Positions 11,108-21,600 of a stretch of DNA of 64,000 bases are shown here, one piece after another. Origin of the DNA: Capsaspora owczarzaki ATCC 30864 (Eukaryota; Opisthokonta; Filasterea). Every line of letters begins with the position of its first letter. The stretch's first letter is position 1. The stretch is from NCBI RefSeq assembly GCF_000151315.2, contig NW_011887292.1, positions 2,812,063-2,876,062 on the forward strand. The letters run 5' to 3'. The position numbers and the translations under genes are program-made. The notes beneath the pieces are model-generated. The model was not told the origin of the DNA, did not search any database, and was given only the letters and a program-made list of their open reading frames with translations.

Positions 11108-13666
11108 ATGACCACCTCTGCTGCAACTGTGGCTGCTGGCTGCATCTTTGGCTTTGTTGCCAGTGACGTCGAAGCCCGGGCCATTTTCCGCCAAGTGTGC
11201 GAAGGCAAGATTCGCACCATCGACAAACGCCTCACAACCCTTCAAAAGTCGGCCATCGCTGCAGGTAAGCTGTTCCCCCCCCCGCTTTCTCCCCTTCCGC
11301 ACATCTCTCTCTCCGCACCGCCCTCCCCTCTTTGTTGGATTCGCTGCACTCCGCGCCACCATCCCGTTCCAGCGGGGCGGATCTGTGTGTGTCCGTTTTT
11401 TTTTTTTTTTTTTGTTTTTTTCCTAAGGTGTTGCCAAGGACCGACCCTCTTTTTTATTTTTATTTTTTTTCTTTGTTTATTTTTATACTTGCACCCATTG
11501 CATTGCGTTAATTTTGATATTGTTGTTGTTGTTGTTGTGGGTTGACTCTGCTTTTTGTCCGTCATCTCTCTTGCTCGTTGATCTGCCCCAAGCGTGCCCC
11601 CTGTTTTTTTGCTTGAAGTGTCACTTTTTGCTTGTTGCGCCATTCCGTCATTATTCGCTTGTTTGGATCTTTTTGGTTTGTTTTCATTTTTTTGTTTCGC
11701 TTTTGGCTGAAGATGCATTATGTCGCTAACCTTTGGTATGCTACATCCAATTTATCGTTTTGGGTGTCGAATTTTTTTTTTTTTTTTGACAGGACAAATT
11801 TACGTCTTTGACGACTGCATGAGCGAAATCCAACGCTGGACGGACGGCAAGCAATGGGGCGACTCGACCTCGATTGGCGACTTTCTCATCTACAAGGAGC
11901 AAGAAGTGATTGTGCCGAGCAGCCCAGACAAAAAGTCGCGTGTGGACAAGATTGGGGGCTTGCGCAAGAAGACCTTCGCCGACCCGACACCTGACTCGCA
12001 CTTGCGATTGGTGTGCTACTACGACGAGCAGATTGCAATGGCTGCACGCTCGCCCATGCTCGACTGTGTCCACAAGGCTGTGAGCAGCAGCAGCAACTGC
12101 GCATCTCCGATGTTGGACAACATGCCCGCCCCGTTTGCCAAGCTTTCCAACAACTCGCTCGCATTGGGCGATCTGCAACAGCAGCAAGCTCCTCTCCAAT
12201 CGTACCTCCAACAGCAGCAAACACAGATGATGCAGGCCTCCATCCAAGGACGTCGTCAAAGCTCAGTGTTTCTGCCCACAATCCCACAAGATTCGCAGAT
12301 CCAACAACAGCAACAACAAAAACAGCAGCAGCAGCAGCAGAAGCACCACCAGCAGCAGCAGCAACAACAGCAGCAGCAGCAACAACAACTGCTGCTCAAC
12401 CAACAGCAGCAACTGGAAGCCCAGCTTGCTCAACTGGAGCAGCTCAAGCAGCAGCAAGAGTCCCGTCTCAAGCAGCTGCAAGACGATCACATGCTGGAGC
12501 TCCAGCAGCTTTTGCAAACACCAAGGTCGCACGACGAACCATTATTCACCTTCAAGCGCGAGTACCCGGCCGAGCCGTCGTTTATGCCTGCCAGCAACGA
12601 GGCGGAGGCTGTCGCCCGCATCAAGCGTCGCCGCGAGTCGAAAGACCTGTCTGCTTTTCTCGCCGATGGCCCAATCATCACCCCTCGGCACCAAACGTTC
12701 ATGTCACTGGTGGACCAGGTCTTGTCGCCAGCAATTGGATTGGACTCGGACAGCATTGCGTCCATTTCCCCGCCGTCGAGCTCGCTCGCGTTTCCTGCTC
12801 GCGCCACCTCGGCCACCTCGCAAAGCCCTCACCACGGCCCAATCACTGTGTATGCCGCCAGCCACAACGATCCCATCATCGAGGTCCAGCTCCCCCACGG
12901 CTCCACCCTCGTCTACCTCGACCAGCTCACCAACTCGCTCCGTGCCGAGTCTGCCATGGTGGCCCACGCGAACGCCGACTTTGCCGAGTTTATGCTCGCC
13001 GCGAACGACGAGGCTGCCAGCATGCTGCCGGGCTCTGTGGTGAATTTCATGGACGGCAAGCTCACCCTCCAGGGGTTTCACCAGGGCAGCTCGGCATTCG
13101 TCCCCCGCATCATCACCACCAAGCCATTGATCCTCGGTAACGTGCAGGCCGGCACCAACCAGGACGCCACGTCCGCCAAGGTTGCCATGGTTGGCCAGGT
13201 GCCAGTCCACGTTCGCGGCCCCGCCCGTGCTGGCGACTTTGTCGTTTGCAGCTACAAGTTTGGCGACTTGTTCTGCGTTGCCACCAAGGACATGACCCTC
13301 GAACTTTATGGTCGCGTGGTGGGTATTGCCCTGGAGAGCGCGCCTGCGCAGCCCGACGACTTGCCCACCCCTGTGCAAGTGCTTGTGTTTTACCCCGATG
13401 TCAACTGGCTGACTCGCAACATGGCGTCTGAGCGCCAGCAAATGCAAAGCCGACTCACCAGCCTCGAGCTCAAGCTTGAGGCGATGACTGCCCGTGCCAA
13501 ATCGTTGTCGCTGGTCGACGACGCGCGTGTTTCGTCGAGTCCCTTCGGACTCGCACAACCGCGCGGCTTGGGCATGATGGTTTTCCTAATGCTGGCCCTT
13601 CTCATTGCCGGCATTGTCGGCGGTGTCGTTGGTAGCATCGGCATTAACTCGCTCCTCAACCGATGA
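11108..13666 (+). CDS. WOPR (Gti1/Pac2) family DNA-binding protein with C-terminal transmembrane anchor
   Basis: Exons 11108-11264 and 11793-13666 join in phase 1 to 676 aa. Residues 10-88 match the first WOPR half: after the junction the text runs GQIYVFDDCMSEIQRWTDG (53-71), then IGDFLIYKEQE, the hallmark V-F-x-E/D-x-x-S-x-I-x-R-W-T-D-G of Wor1/Gti1/Pac2. Residues 109-131 (LRKKTF...HLRLVCYYDEQ) match the second half. WOPR proteins are sequence-specific regulators of cell type in fungi. A Gln-rich coiled-coil region follows (about 150-275). Next comes a globular region with VAMVGQVPVHVRGP...GDFVV and GRVVGIALE, a motif set I associate with phage-tail and peptidase G2-like modules. The protein ends in one hydrophobic segment (about 646-668) 8 residues before the stop, which suggests tail anchoring and release by proteolysis (inference). 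The upstream intron carries a T17 tract before its acceptor. Confidence 0.85.
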
Positions 13667-13777
13667 GTTTCGAGTTCTTTTGTTTTTTCAAAGCCTTTGC
13701 TACTTTTCCTATCCATTCAAAATCCTGCCTATTGTTTTTTTTTGTTGCTTTTTGTTGCTTTTTTGTGCTTTTTGCTC

Positions 13778-13941
13778 AGCATCCTATTCGTTATGATGCT
13801 CTGTACCTTTTCGTTGGTTAGTTTGTTCGTTGTCGCCTGGTTGCCACACTTGTTGTTTTCGTGCTTTTCTTAGCATCCTATGCGTTATGATGCTCTGTTG
13901 TCTTTTGGTTGGTTTATTGGTTCGTTGTCGCTTGGTTGTCG
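13778..13941 (+). repeat. Direct repeat with hairpins in the 3' UTR of the WOPR gene
   Basis: Two copies of about 70 nt (13778-13846 and 13872-13941, period 94) share agcatcctatNcgttatga, tgctctgt and a T/G-rich remainder. The start of each copy pairs AGCATC with GATGCT around an 11-nt loop. They lie between the stop codon and the AATAAA signal, so they would be in the mRNA. Confidence 0.6.
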
Positions 13942-13974
13942 CTCTGCGAGTTGCTCAACCACCTGTCAGTGACA

Positions 13975-13980
13975 AATAAA
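13975..13980 (+). terminator. Polyadenylation signal of the WOPR gene
   Basis: AATAAA about 310 nt after the stop codon, the first canonical signal downstream on the plus strand. Confidence 0.6.
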
Positions 13981-14273
13981 TGCACCTCCTCATCCCCCTA
14001 CACCCCTTGCTCCAGTGAGTGAAATGGGAGTTGTCAGGGAGCCAATCGTTGGGGTTGTCAACAGCTGCCTGAAACACATTTGGTTTGATGAGCAATTGTA
14101 AGATGAGGATGATGCCAATGATGAGATGGATGAGGAGTCCGCAGCATGATAGTGGTGTACTTTGTTCCAAACAAAAAGCACACCACAAAACAACAAAAAA
14201 AAGCCATACAGGAGTGCTAAGATAGGATTAACGATGGATTGAGCATTTAGTGGGAGCTGGTGTTCTTGCAATG

Positions 14274-14884
14274 TTACGCTGACTTTGCATCTACCGGCTC
14301 GGCAGCAGTAGCAGCAGCAGCAGCAGAGCGAGTCTCGTCGGAAGGCTGCTCAGACTGCTCAGAATTCTCAGTGTCTGAGAATTGTTCCATCTCAATCTTC
14401 GTCACATGGTTGCCCGGCGCAATCACAAGACCGACCTTCCGATAGATCGGGCGAGCTGGCATCAATAGCAAACCACAGCAGGCAAGCGACAGACGCGGTT
14501 TCAACGCAATGCAGAGAGCAGTGGAGAACGAACGGTGAGTGAACAGCAAACCCATTGCACGGCCTCGCAATCTCATTCACCGACAGACAGCCTTATGGCC
14601 ATCATCATCGTTTGACGTGCTGGGACACAATGAAGCCACTCACTAAACTCTTGGTCTCCTCCTCCAACGCGGAGCTGCTGCGTCTCCTCGCCTTCGCTCA
14701 TCACTAGGTTGAGCTCGCGATCGGTGCCAACAAACCGCCCAGTGACAATCCGGCCGTCACTCATCGTCAGCCGCATGAACTTGCCGAGATACGGCTGCAA
14801 TTGTAGTGTTGCTGCAGAGAGCTCGGGCGAGGCAGCGTCAGCAGCGGGAGCGTCAGCAGCGGCAGATTCGTCCACGGCTGCCAT
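14274..14884 (-). CDS. NAA38: NAA38/LSMD1-like Sm-fold protein, auxiliary subunit of the NatC N-terminal acetyltransferase
   Basis: Exons 14884-14644 and 14455-14274 join in phase 1 (donor GTGAGT) to 140 aa. After an Ala-rich head, residues of the Sm1 motif read LGKFMRLTMSDGRIVTGRFVGTDRELN. Exon 2 carries the Sm2-like part GLVIAPGNHVTKIEME and a Ser/Glu tail. The M-x-D-G-R...G-x-F-x-x-x-D-x-x-x-N and PG-x-H-V/I patterns are those of NAA38 (LSMD1), which joins NAA30 and NAA35 in NatC to acetylate nascent chains starting Met-hydrophobic. It differs from core spliceosomal Sm proteins in the PGNHV text. A different LSm protein is a less likely alternative. The gene is divergent from nothing close: SOSS-B lies upstream in the same direction. 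Confidence 0.85.
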
Positions 14885-15161
14885 TTGTATGGGAAACTTG
14901 AGTATTGAATGGACTGACCCGTTTCAACCAACCCATCCAAACAAAAGCCCCCCCCCTCTACACGTGCAGTGCGCACCAAAATTTGTAGAATCAACAGGGG
15001 TGGGGGCTGTGGTTGCCAGTGTGGCAGGTCGCGCGGATTCGAGGTCGATCTTAAACCAAATTTGAGCTAGAGCCATCAAAAGCACAATTCAATGATCCAA
15101 ATCTACTTGAACATGATATAAAATGTGAATGTAAGATCAATCGAGGGTTGAGCGGACTGGC

Positions 15162-16014
15162 CTAGGGCCGTGGCCGAGCATGCTGAGGTCCGGGACCGCC
15201 GCTTGGTGGCTGGAGCGGCAGCAGTCCTGGAGGGTGTGCTATCAGTGGGCTCGGAGGCATGCCTGGACGATGCTGCTGTTGCATCTGTGGATGGGCAGGC
15301 TGCGAAGAGGGGTTTGCCCCACCCAATGGCCCGTGGTACTGGGCTCGTGGATGGCCACCCCGAGAAAGCTGACCTCCAGGGGGCGGCGGACCGCCACCAA
15401 ACACTGCGTCGGCAGGCTGAGTGCACCACCAACGTTTGTACACAAAGATTTCGCGTCAGCTCATGTTCATGTTTGTCTCAATCTCGTAGCGAGACGACAA
15501 TTGCAACACGATCGTCGAATCAGCCACCGACAGCCTTACCCATTGAACGCTGCTCATGTTAGGGGTCTCGGAGAAGCTCATGGTGAATCTAAAATGTATG
15601 GCAAATGATGGTTGGATGAAGCGGGGCGGGGAGGGGAAGGAGGGAAAGGCAAAGGTGAGATACAACTACAACAAGTCCAAAAATGCCTGCGACGTACTCG
15701 CCGACCCGCTCAACCATCGCGGCTTTGCCAGTATAGACCGTGAGCGATCCCTTGAATAACGAGCAATATCTAAGTCAAAACAACAAAAGGTCGGCCGAGT
15801 TGTCGCTGTGAGCGTCGACTGGGGTTTGCAATCCATGCATCATCATCCTCAGCTCACCCATTTGTAATGTGCAGAATGTCCGACGGCTGGATGTGCAGAC
15901 ACAGGTCGTCCCAGACGGTCAGCCGGACCGATCCCGACGCGTCTGCGACGAGGCAGGACGTGACGAGTGTGTCGTCCTTTGTGCGTTGCGATTCACCTGC
16001 CTCGACCAGCCAAG

Positions 16015-16052
<38 letters not shown>

Positions 16053-16228
16053 CAGGGCATACACAGCCACACATGAAGGCACGGTGTGTGTCGGGGGTGG
16101 AGCGAAGCGCGACTGTTTGAAGCGTTGTTGCGCCACAAACCTTTCTCCAGCACAATGCAGCGTATCCGAACGCTCCGCATGCTTGGCTTGAGATCGGCAA
16201 TCTTGATAAAGACCTTGGCTGCATCCAT
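15162..16228 (-). CDS. NABP: SOSS complex subunit B (NABP/hSSB) OB-fold single-stranded DNA-binding protein
   Basis: Five exons (16228-16141, 15996-15858, 15769-15698, 15588-15540, 15416-15162) join in frame to 200 aa, close to human SOSSB1 (211) and SOSSB2 (204). The OB fold occupies about 1-110: IKIADLKPSMRSVRIRCIVLE, then TSCLVADASGSVRLTVWDD, then YCSLFKGSLTVYTGK and VGE followed by F...SETPNMS. These follow the order of the SOSS-B family. The C-terminal tail is Pro/Gly/Gln-rich and flexible, also as in the family. The protein binds ssDNA at double-strand breaks with INTS3 and SOSS-C in animals. Intron 1 contains an (AATC)n run at 16015-16052. The upstream spacer of 2.4 kb is shared with the myosin gene. 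Confidence 0.9.
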
Positions 16229-18610
16229 ATTGGGACTTGCCGCAGGTGTTTGATGGCGAATGGTCGTGTTGAGCGAAGCGATCGGCAAAAAAGAAGACTG
16301 ATCGGAGCAGAGAGGCGGATTGGATCTGAATCTCGAGCTTCACTCCTGCGTTTGACACTCGAGCTGAGAATCCTTCCTTGGAATACGCACAAGCATCTGG
16401 TGACTGGTTGCTGAATCGATGAAACCAAAAAAAACAAACGCATTGCGCGAGGAAACAGCTCCCGAGACTCGCCCATCCAAAATGTATCCGAAGTTCGACA
16501 TGCTTCCAGAGTTATCCATCCACAGTAGATCTCTCTCTCCTCAAGTCCCTCCAACTCACCCTCACCTTTACCCTCACCCACACACACACGCAACCCCGCG
16601 GCAGAAATCGTGGAATGATGAAAAATCTGCCGCTGTATTCCATTCCTTTCTTTTTTTGTTTGAACGGCGCCTTCGTTCCGTTTGGGGGGGGCTGTTTCTT
16701 CGTCTTCCAGCAACTTGCTTTACTGTCGCACGATGATCCGTGCAATGACTTTGCCATCGTCCTTGCAATGCCTTCAGAACTCGTTCAAGCACCCCCCGCC
16801 CTCCTCCAAGTTGTGGTTTTTTTTTTTTGCGCATTTTTTTATTTCATTTTTTTTTTTATTGTGCTCATGCCAGTCCATCTTTTTTTTTTTTTATCTTTTT
16901 TTTTTTCCTCGCTTTTTATCACTGTGAGTTCCATTGCCACAAAAAAAAAAAAAAAAAAAAAGGCTTGCAATCGTACCGTTCGCATCCATCAGCGTCCGTT
17001 CTGCTGTCTGGGCCTCTGCGGGAGGGGGGGGGAACTTGAGGGACAGGCCCCATTCCAGCATCGCACGAACGACCAACGACGACCCACAGATGCCTGGTCT
17101 GTGCGATGAGCAGTTCGGCAAATAAATAATAAAAAATAATAAAAAAAATAATAAAAAAGAAAAAATAATAAAAAAATAATGATTAAAAAAAAAACCGCTG
17201 CCGCTGCTGAGCCAGCGTTTCCCCTGACTCGACCGACGAGCTGGAGACATTGGGTGGGAGTCGCACTGAAACGTGTGCATACCATGTTTCCCTGCGCGGC
17301 GCCCCTTCATCCTGGCATCCAGCCACGCAGCAATAGCAAAAAACAACGCGGCGTCGTTGTTGTGGCAAAAAAACCCAACCGAAAATGAATGAAAAAAAAA
17401 ATAGAGTTGTGGAGAATCGAGTGCTGCCCCACGACAAGCGGCTGTGTTGTGCGAGGAAGCGACCAGCCTTCAACCCCCTTGATACAAGACCGATGGATGG
17501 TGCTCTGTGAGGCTGGAGCCATGCGCAAACCTTGATCGGACAAAGAAGGGGTGTCAAATCGCTTTCGATAGCGCGAACAAAAACAAATCGACGAAAAAGA
17601 ATTGTATTAAAAAAAAAACACACAAACAAACGCTAAAACAGCTGCTAATCTTGCCTTACTTTCCCCCCAAGCCTCAGGCGCGTCTGTGCTGGCTGAGCAC
17701 ACCGCTCCAGCACAGCAGTCTTGCTGCCTTACGTGCTCGTGGTGGACCAGGGCAGTGGGCGCTGGCTCGCGGTCAAACGATTTTGAGTTTTTTTTTTTTT
17801 TTTTTTTCAGTTAGCCAATCATTCGCACCTCCACTCCGGCGATTTCTGGCATCGCGAGTCATGTGTTGCGTTGTCGACTGGTCGCACTCCCTCGATGAGT
17901 GCCACACGTTCATGGTTGTACTGAAGGAGCGATACGTGGAAAGCGCCAGGCGTGTGTCTGTTTTTTTTTTTTTGCCGTGTTGTTTTCTATCAACGCGGTA
18001 TCCGCTTAATCCGCGAAACAAGGCGTTTCTCGATACTCTTTCCTCACTATTCGAACTGCATGAGCCACCGCCACCACCGCCGTCAACAAAAAAAAAAAGA
18101 AAAAAAAAAGGTCAAACCACAAAGCGATCTTTGCGACCCAATTCTCGAGATCTACCCGCTGTTGCGGCTGTTTGCTCTGGCATTCGCACACTTTTGTCGC
18201 ACTCTACAATTGTCACTCTGCTTGCCTTTCCCTGCAGCGTTGACTCGGTGGTGGTGGTGGTGGTGGTTGTGATGTGGTGATGTGTGGTGGTGGCTTTTCA
18301 AGCCATCAGCAGACATTTATTTATGTTTGTTTTCCGTTTTTTTTTTTTTGTTTGCTTTTTTTTTGGTTGCTGCTGCTGCTGCTGTTGTTGTTGTTTAGGC
18401 ATTATTCACTCACTCACTCTGCCTCTCTCGATCGTCTTGCATTGCTTGCTTCCTTGACAGCGCGACTTGCTTGGCTTGCACCTTTTGGTCCTTTGAAAGG
18501 GGTTTCTCTGCCGTGTCTGGTCGTTGAGCGTCTCTCTCTTTTTTCTTCCCTTCTTTTCGCTTCTGGTTTTTCTTCCTGCTGCTCCCGTTCTCCTTTTCAT
18601 CAAACGGCAA
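16229..18610. other. Spacer between divergent SOSS-B and myosin genes; AT-rich simple repeats only
   Basis: About 2.4 kb with T or A runs (16819, 16943, 17785), an AATAATAAAAA-type tract at 17121-17190, (GGT)n at 18250-18266 and (GCT)n near 18373. No reading frame with recognisable domains. It must hold the promoters of two divergent genes, possibly with 5' UTR introns for the myosin. Confidence 0.45.
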
Positions 18611-21600
18611 ATGTCTGCGTCGCGATACGTTTGGTTTAACAGGAAGGATGGCTATCTCCGTCCTGACCAGGTCATGTCCAACTCGAGCAACCAGATGACA
18701 GTCGAGACCGATGACAGCGAGCGCGCCAACCGTTGACACGAACGCCGTGCGCCCTGTCTGCGAGAACAGCATCTCGGGCGTGACAGGACATGACCAAGTT
18801 GTCCGATCTGCACGAAGGCGCCCTGCTGTGGAATTTGCAAAAGCGCTACGTCAAGAGCCTCGTCTACACGTACACGGGCAACATTCTCGTCGCCGTCAAC
18901 CCGTACCAGGTGTTTAACATTTACGATCTCGACACTGTGCGTCGCTACGCTGGACAAGTCATTGGCTCGCTCTCACCGCACATTTTCGCCATCGCCAACG
19001 AAGCCGTCCAATGCATGCTCAAGAACGCTGCCGATCAGTGCGTCGTCATTTCGGGCGAGTCTGGTGCCGGCAAGACCGAGTCCACCAAGCTCATCATGAA
19101 GTACATTGCCGCCATCAACAAGGAGCAGTCGATGGTGTCTGAGCAGATTCTCGAGTCCAACCCCATCATGGAGTCGTTTGGCAATGCAAAGACGGTTCGC
19201 AACAACAACTCTTCACGCTTCGGCAAGTACCTCGAAATTCAGTTTTCCAACTCTGGCGGCATTCAGGGTGCAATGATGTACGAGTACCTGCTCGAAAAGT
19301 CGCGCGTTGTCCACCAGGCCACCGACGAGCGCAACTATCACATTTTCTACGAAATGCTGGCGGGCATGGAGCCCGACGAGCTTGCCAAGCTCAAGCTCGG
19401 CGATGCCAAGCAGTACTACTATCTCAACCAAGGCGGAAACACAAAGGTCGACAACAAGGACGACGCGGAAGAGTACTTTTTGTGCACGCGTGCCATGGAG
19501 GTCATGGGCTTTACTGCCGAGGAGGTCGAGTCAGTGTTCAAGGTGCTCGCCGCGGTCTTGCACCTCGGCAACATGACGTTCGAAAAGACCTCGGTTGGCG
19601 GCATGGACGCCTCGACGGTCAAAAACCCCGATGTCACGCGCTTTGCCGCCAGTCTGATCTCCGTCAAGCCCGACGGCCTTGTGCACTCTTCGACACATCG
19701 CACGAACGTGACGCGTGGCGAGGCCATCACCTCGCCCTTGTCGGCTGATGCGTCGGCAGACAAGCGCGACGCCCTGTCCAAGGCGCTCTACTCGCGTCTG
19801 TTCTCGTGGCTCGTCAAGCGCATCAACACTGTCATTTGCCGCAACTCCAAGTACCACTCGATCGGCATTCTCGACATTTTCGGTTTTGAGGACTTTGAGG
19901 TCAACTCGTTCGAGCAGCTCTGCATCAACTACGCCAACGAGAAGCTGCAGTTCTACTTTAACCAGCACATCTTCAAGCTCGAGCAGGAAGAGTACTCGCG
20001 CGAAGGCATCAGCTGGGAGAAGATCAACTTTGTGGACAACCAGGGCTGCCTCGATCTCATCGCCAAAAAGCCCACCGGCATTCTCTCGGTGCTCGACGAC
20101 GAGAGCAACTTCCCCAAGGGCACCGACGACTCCTTCCTCGACAAGCTCCATGGCCAACACGAAAAGAACGCCTACTACGAGAAGCCCAAGAAGAAGTCTC
20201 CGTACTTTGGCGTCCGCCACTACGCCGGCACAGTCACGTACCTGGTCACGGGCTTTATCGACCGCAACAAGGACACGCTTCACCAAGACCTGATCGAGCT
20301 CATCTGCTCCAGTACCGATCCGCTCGTGATCAAGCTCTTCGAGTCGTACAAGGAGCAACTCGAGGGCGACAAGAGCGGCAACAAGGCCAAGCGTCTGCCG
20401 TCCGTCGGTGGCCAATTCCACGAGTCGCTCTCTCAGCTCATCTCGACCATGTCGGCATGCAACCCCTTCTTTGTGCGCTGCGTCAAGCCCAACACCAAGA
20501 AGAAGCCCACCATCTTTGAGAACACGCTCGTCCTGACACAGCTCCGCTACTCTGGCATGCTCGAGACGATTCGCATTCGTCGCTCTGGCTACCCCGTGCG
20601 TCTGCCGTTTGCCCACTTTATCTTCCGGTACCGCGTGCTCTCCAAGAACCCGCTGCCCCCAGGCAACCAGCTGGCCGGCAAGGAAGTCGAGGTTGCCAAG
20701 GCCATCATGGCCGGCGTCGCAGCGTCCTCGCTTGGCGAAGACTCGTACCAAGTTGGCAAGACGAAAATGTTTATGCGTGAAAACGTCGAGCGCGAGCTCG
20801 AAAAGCAGCGCTCAGAGCGTCTTCGTGGCATTGTCGTGCGCATCCAAAAGACTTACCGCATGTTCCAGTGCAAGAAGCGCTTCAAGCGCATCCTCGCGGT
20901 TGTGCGTGACGTTCAACGTGCCAGTCGCGGCTACCTCCAGCGTGTCGAGACTGCCAAGAAGCGTCGTGCGCTCGTGCTGATCCAAGCCTTCTTCCGCATG
21001 ATCAAGCCCCGCAAGGAGTACATTGTCATGCGTGATGAGGCGCGCATCCGAGCCCGCGAGGAACGCCTGAAGGCCGGCATTCTTCAGGCGCGCGCTATTG
21101 GCGATGCCAGCACCGTCCCAATCCCCGCCGAGCTCCAGGCCATTCTTGACGGCGTGACCGCCTTCACGCCCGTCTACTCGGAAGAGCAAGCCCTTGCGAC
21201 CATCGAGTCTGAGCTCATGCCACTGGGCGGCCACACTGAAGCCGCGCTGCCCGACGACATCCACTCGTTCAACTTTTCAAAGTTCGCCAAGGCTTACTTT
21301 GAGGGCGAGCGCTCGTGGTCGTTCTCCAAGGGCCCCATCGACAAGCCATTCCTGAGCCTGCACTCGCCCGAGCTCGCAGGCGAGGCCATTGGCATTTTCA
21401 ACTGCATTCTCAAGTTTATGGGCGATCCCTCCGTGGCTGGCCAGCTCGAGTTCATTCTGGGCAACTACATTGTCGCGAAGGGCATCCAACGTCACGAGCT
21501 GCGCGACGAGATCTACTGCCAGCTTGCCAACCAGACGTGGCTCAACCCGAACGAGGTCAACTGCGAGCGTGGCTGGCTCCTCATGTCGTTGTGCCTTGGC

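Noticed and set aside
18731-18786. A 56-nt intron to explain the myosin frame changes
   Set aside because: The GT-AG pairs available do not restore the phase, and the segment itself reads as conserved myosin text in another frame, so indels are more likely.
19531-20751. 406-aa minus-strand frame opposite the myosin motor
   Set aside because: Antisense of the conserved motor; Val/Leu/Glu composition is typical of shadow frames.
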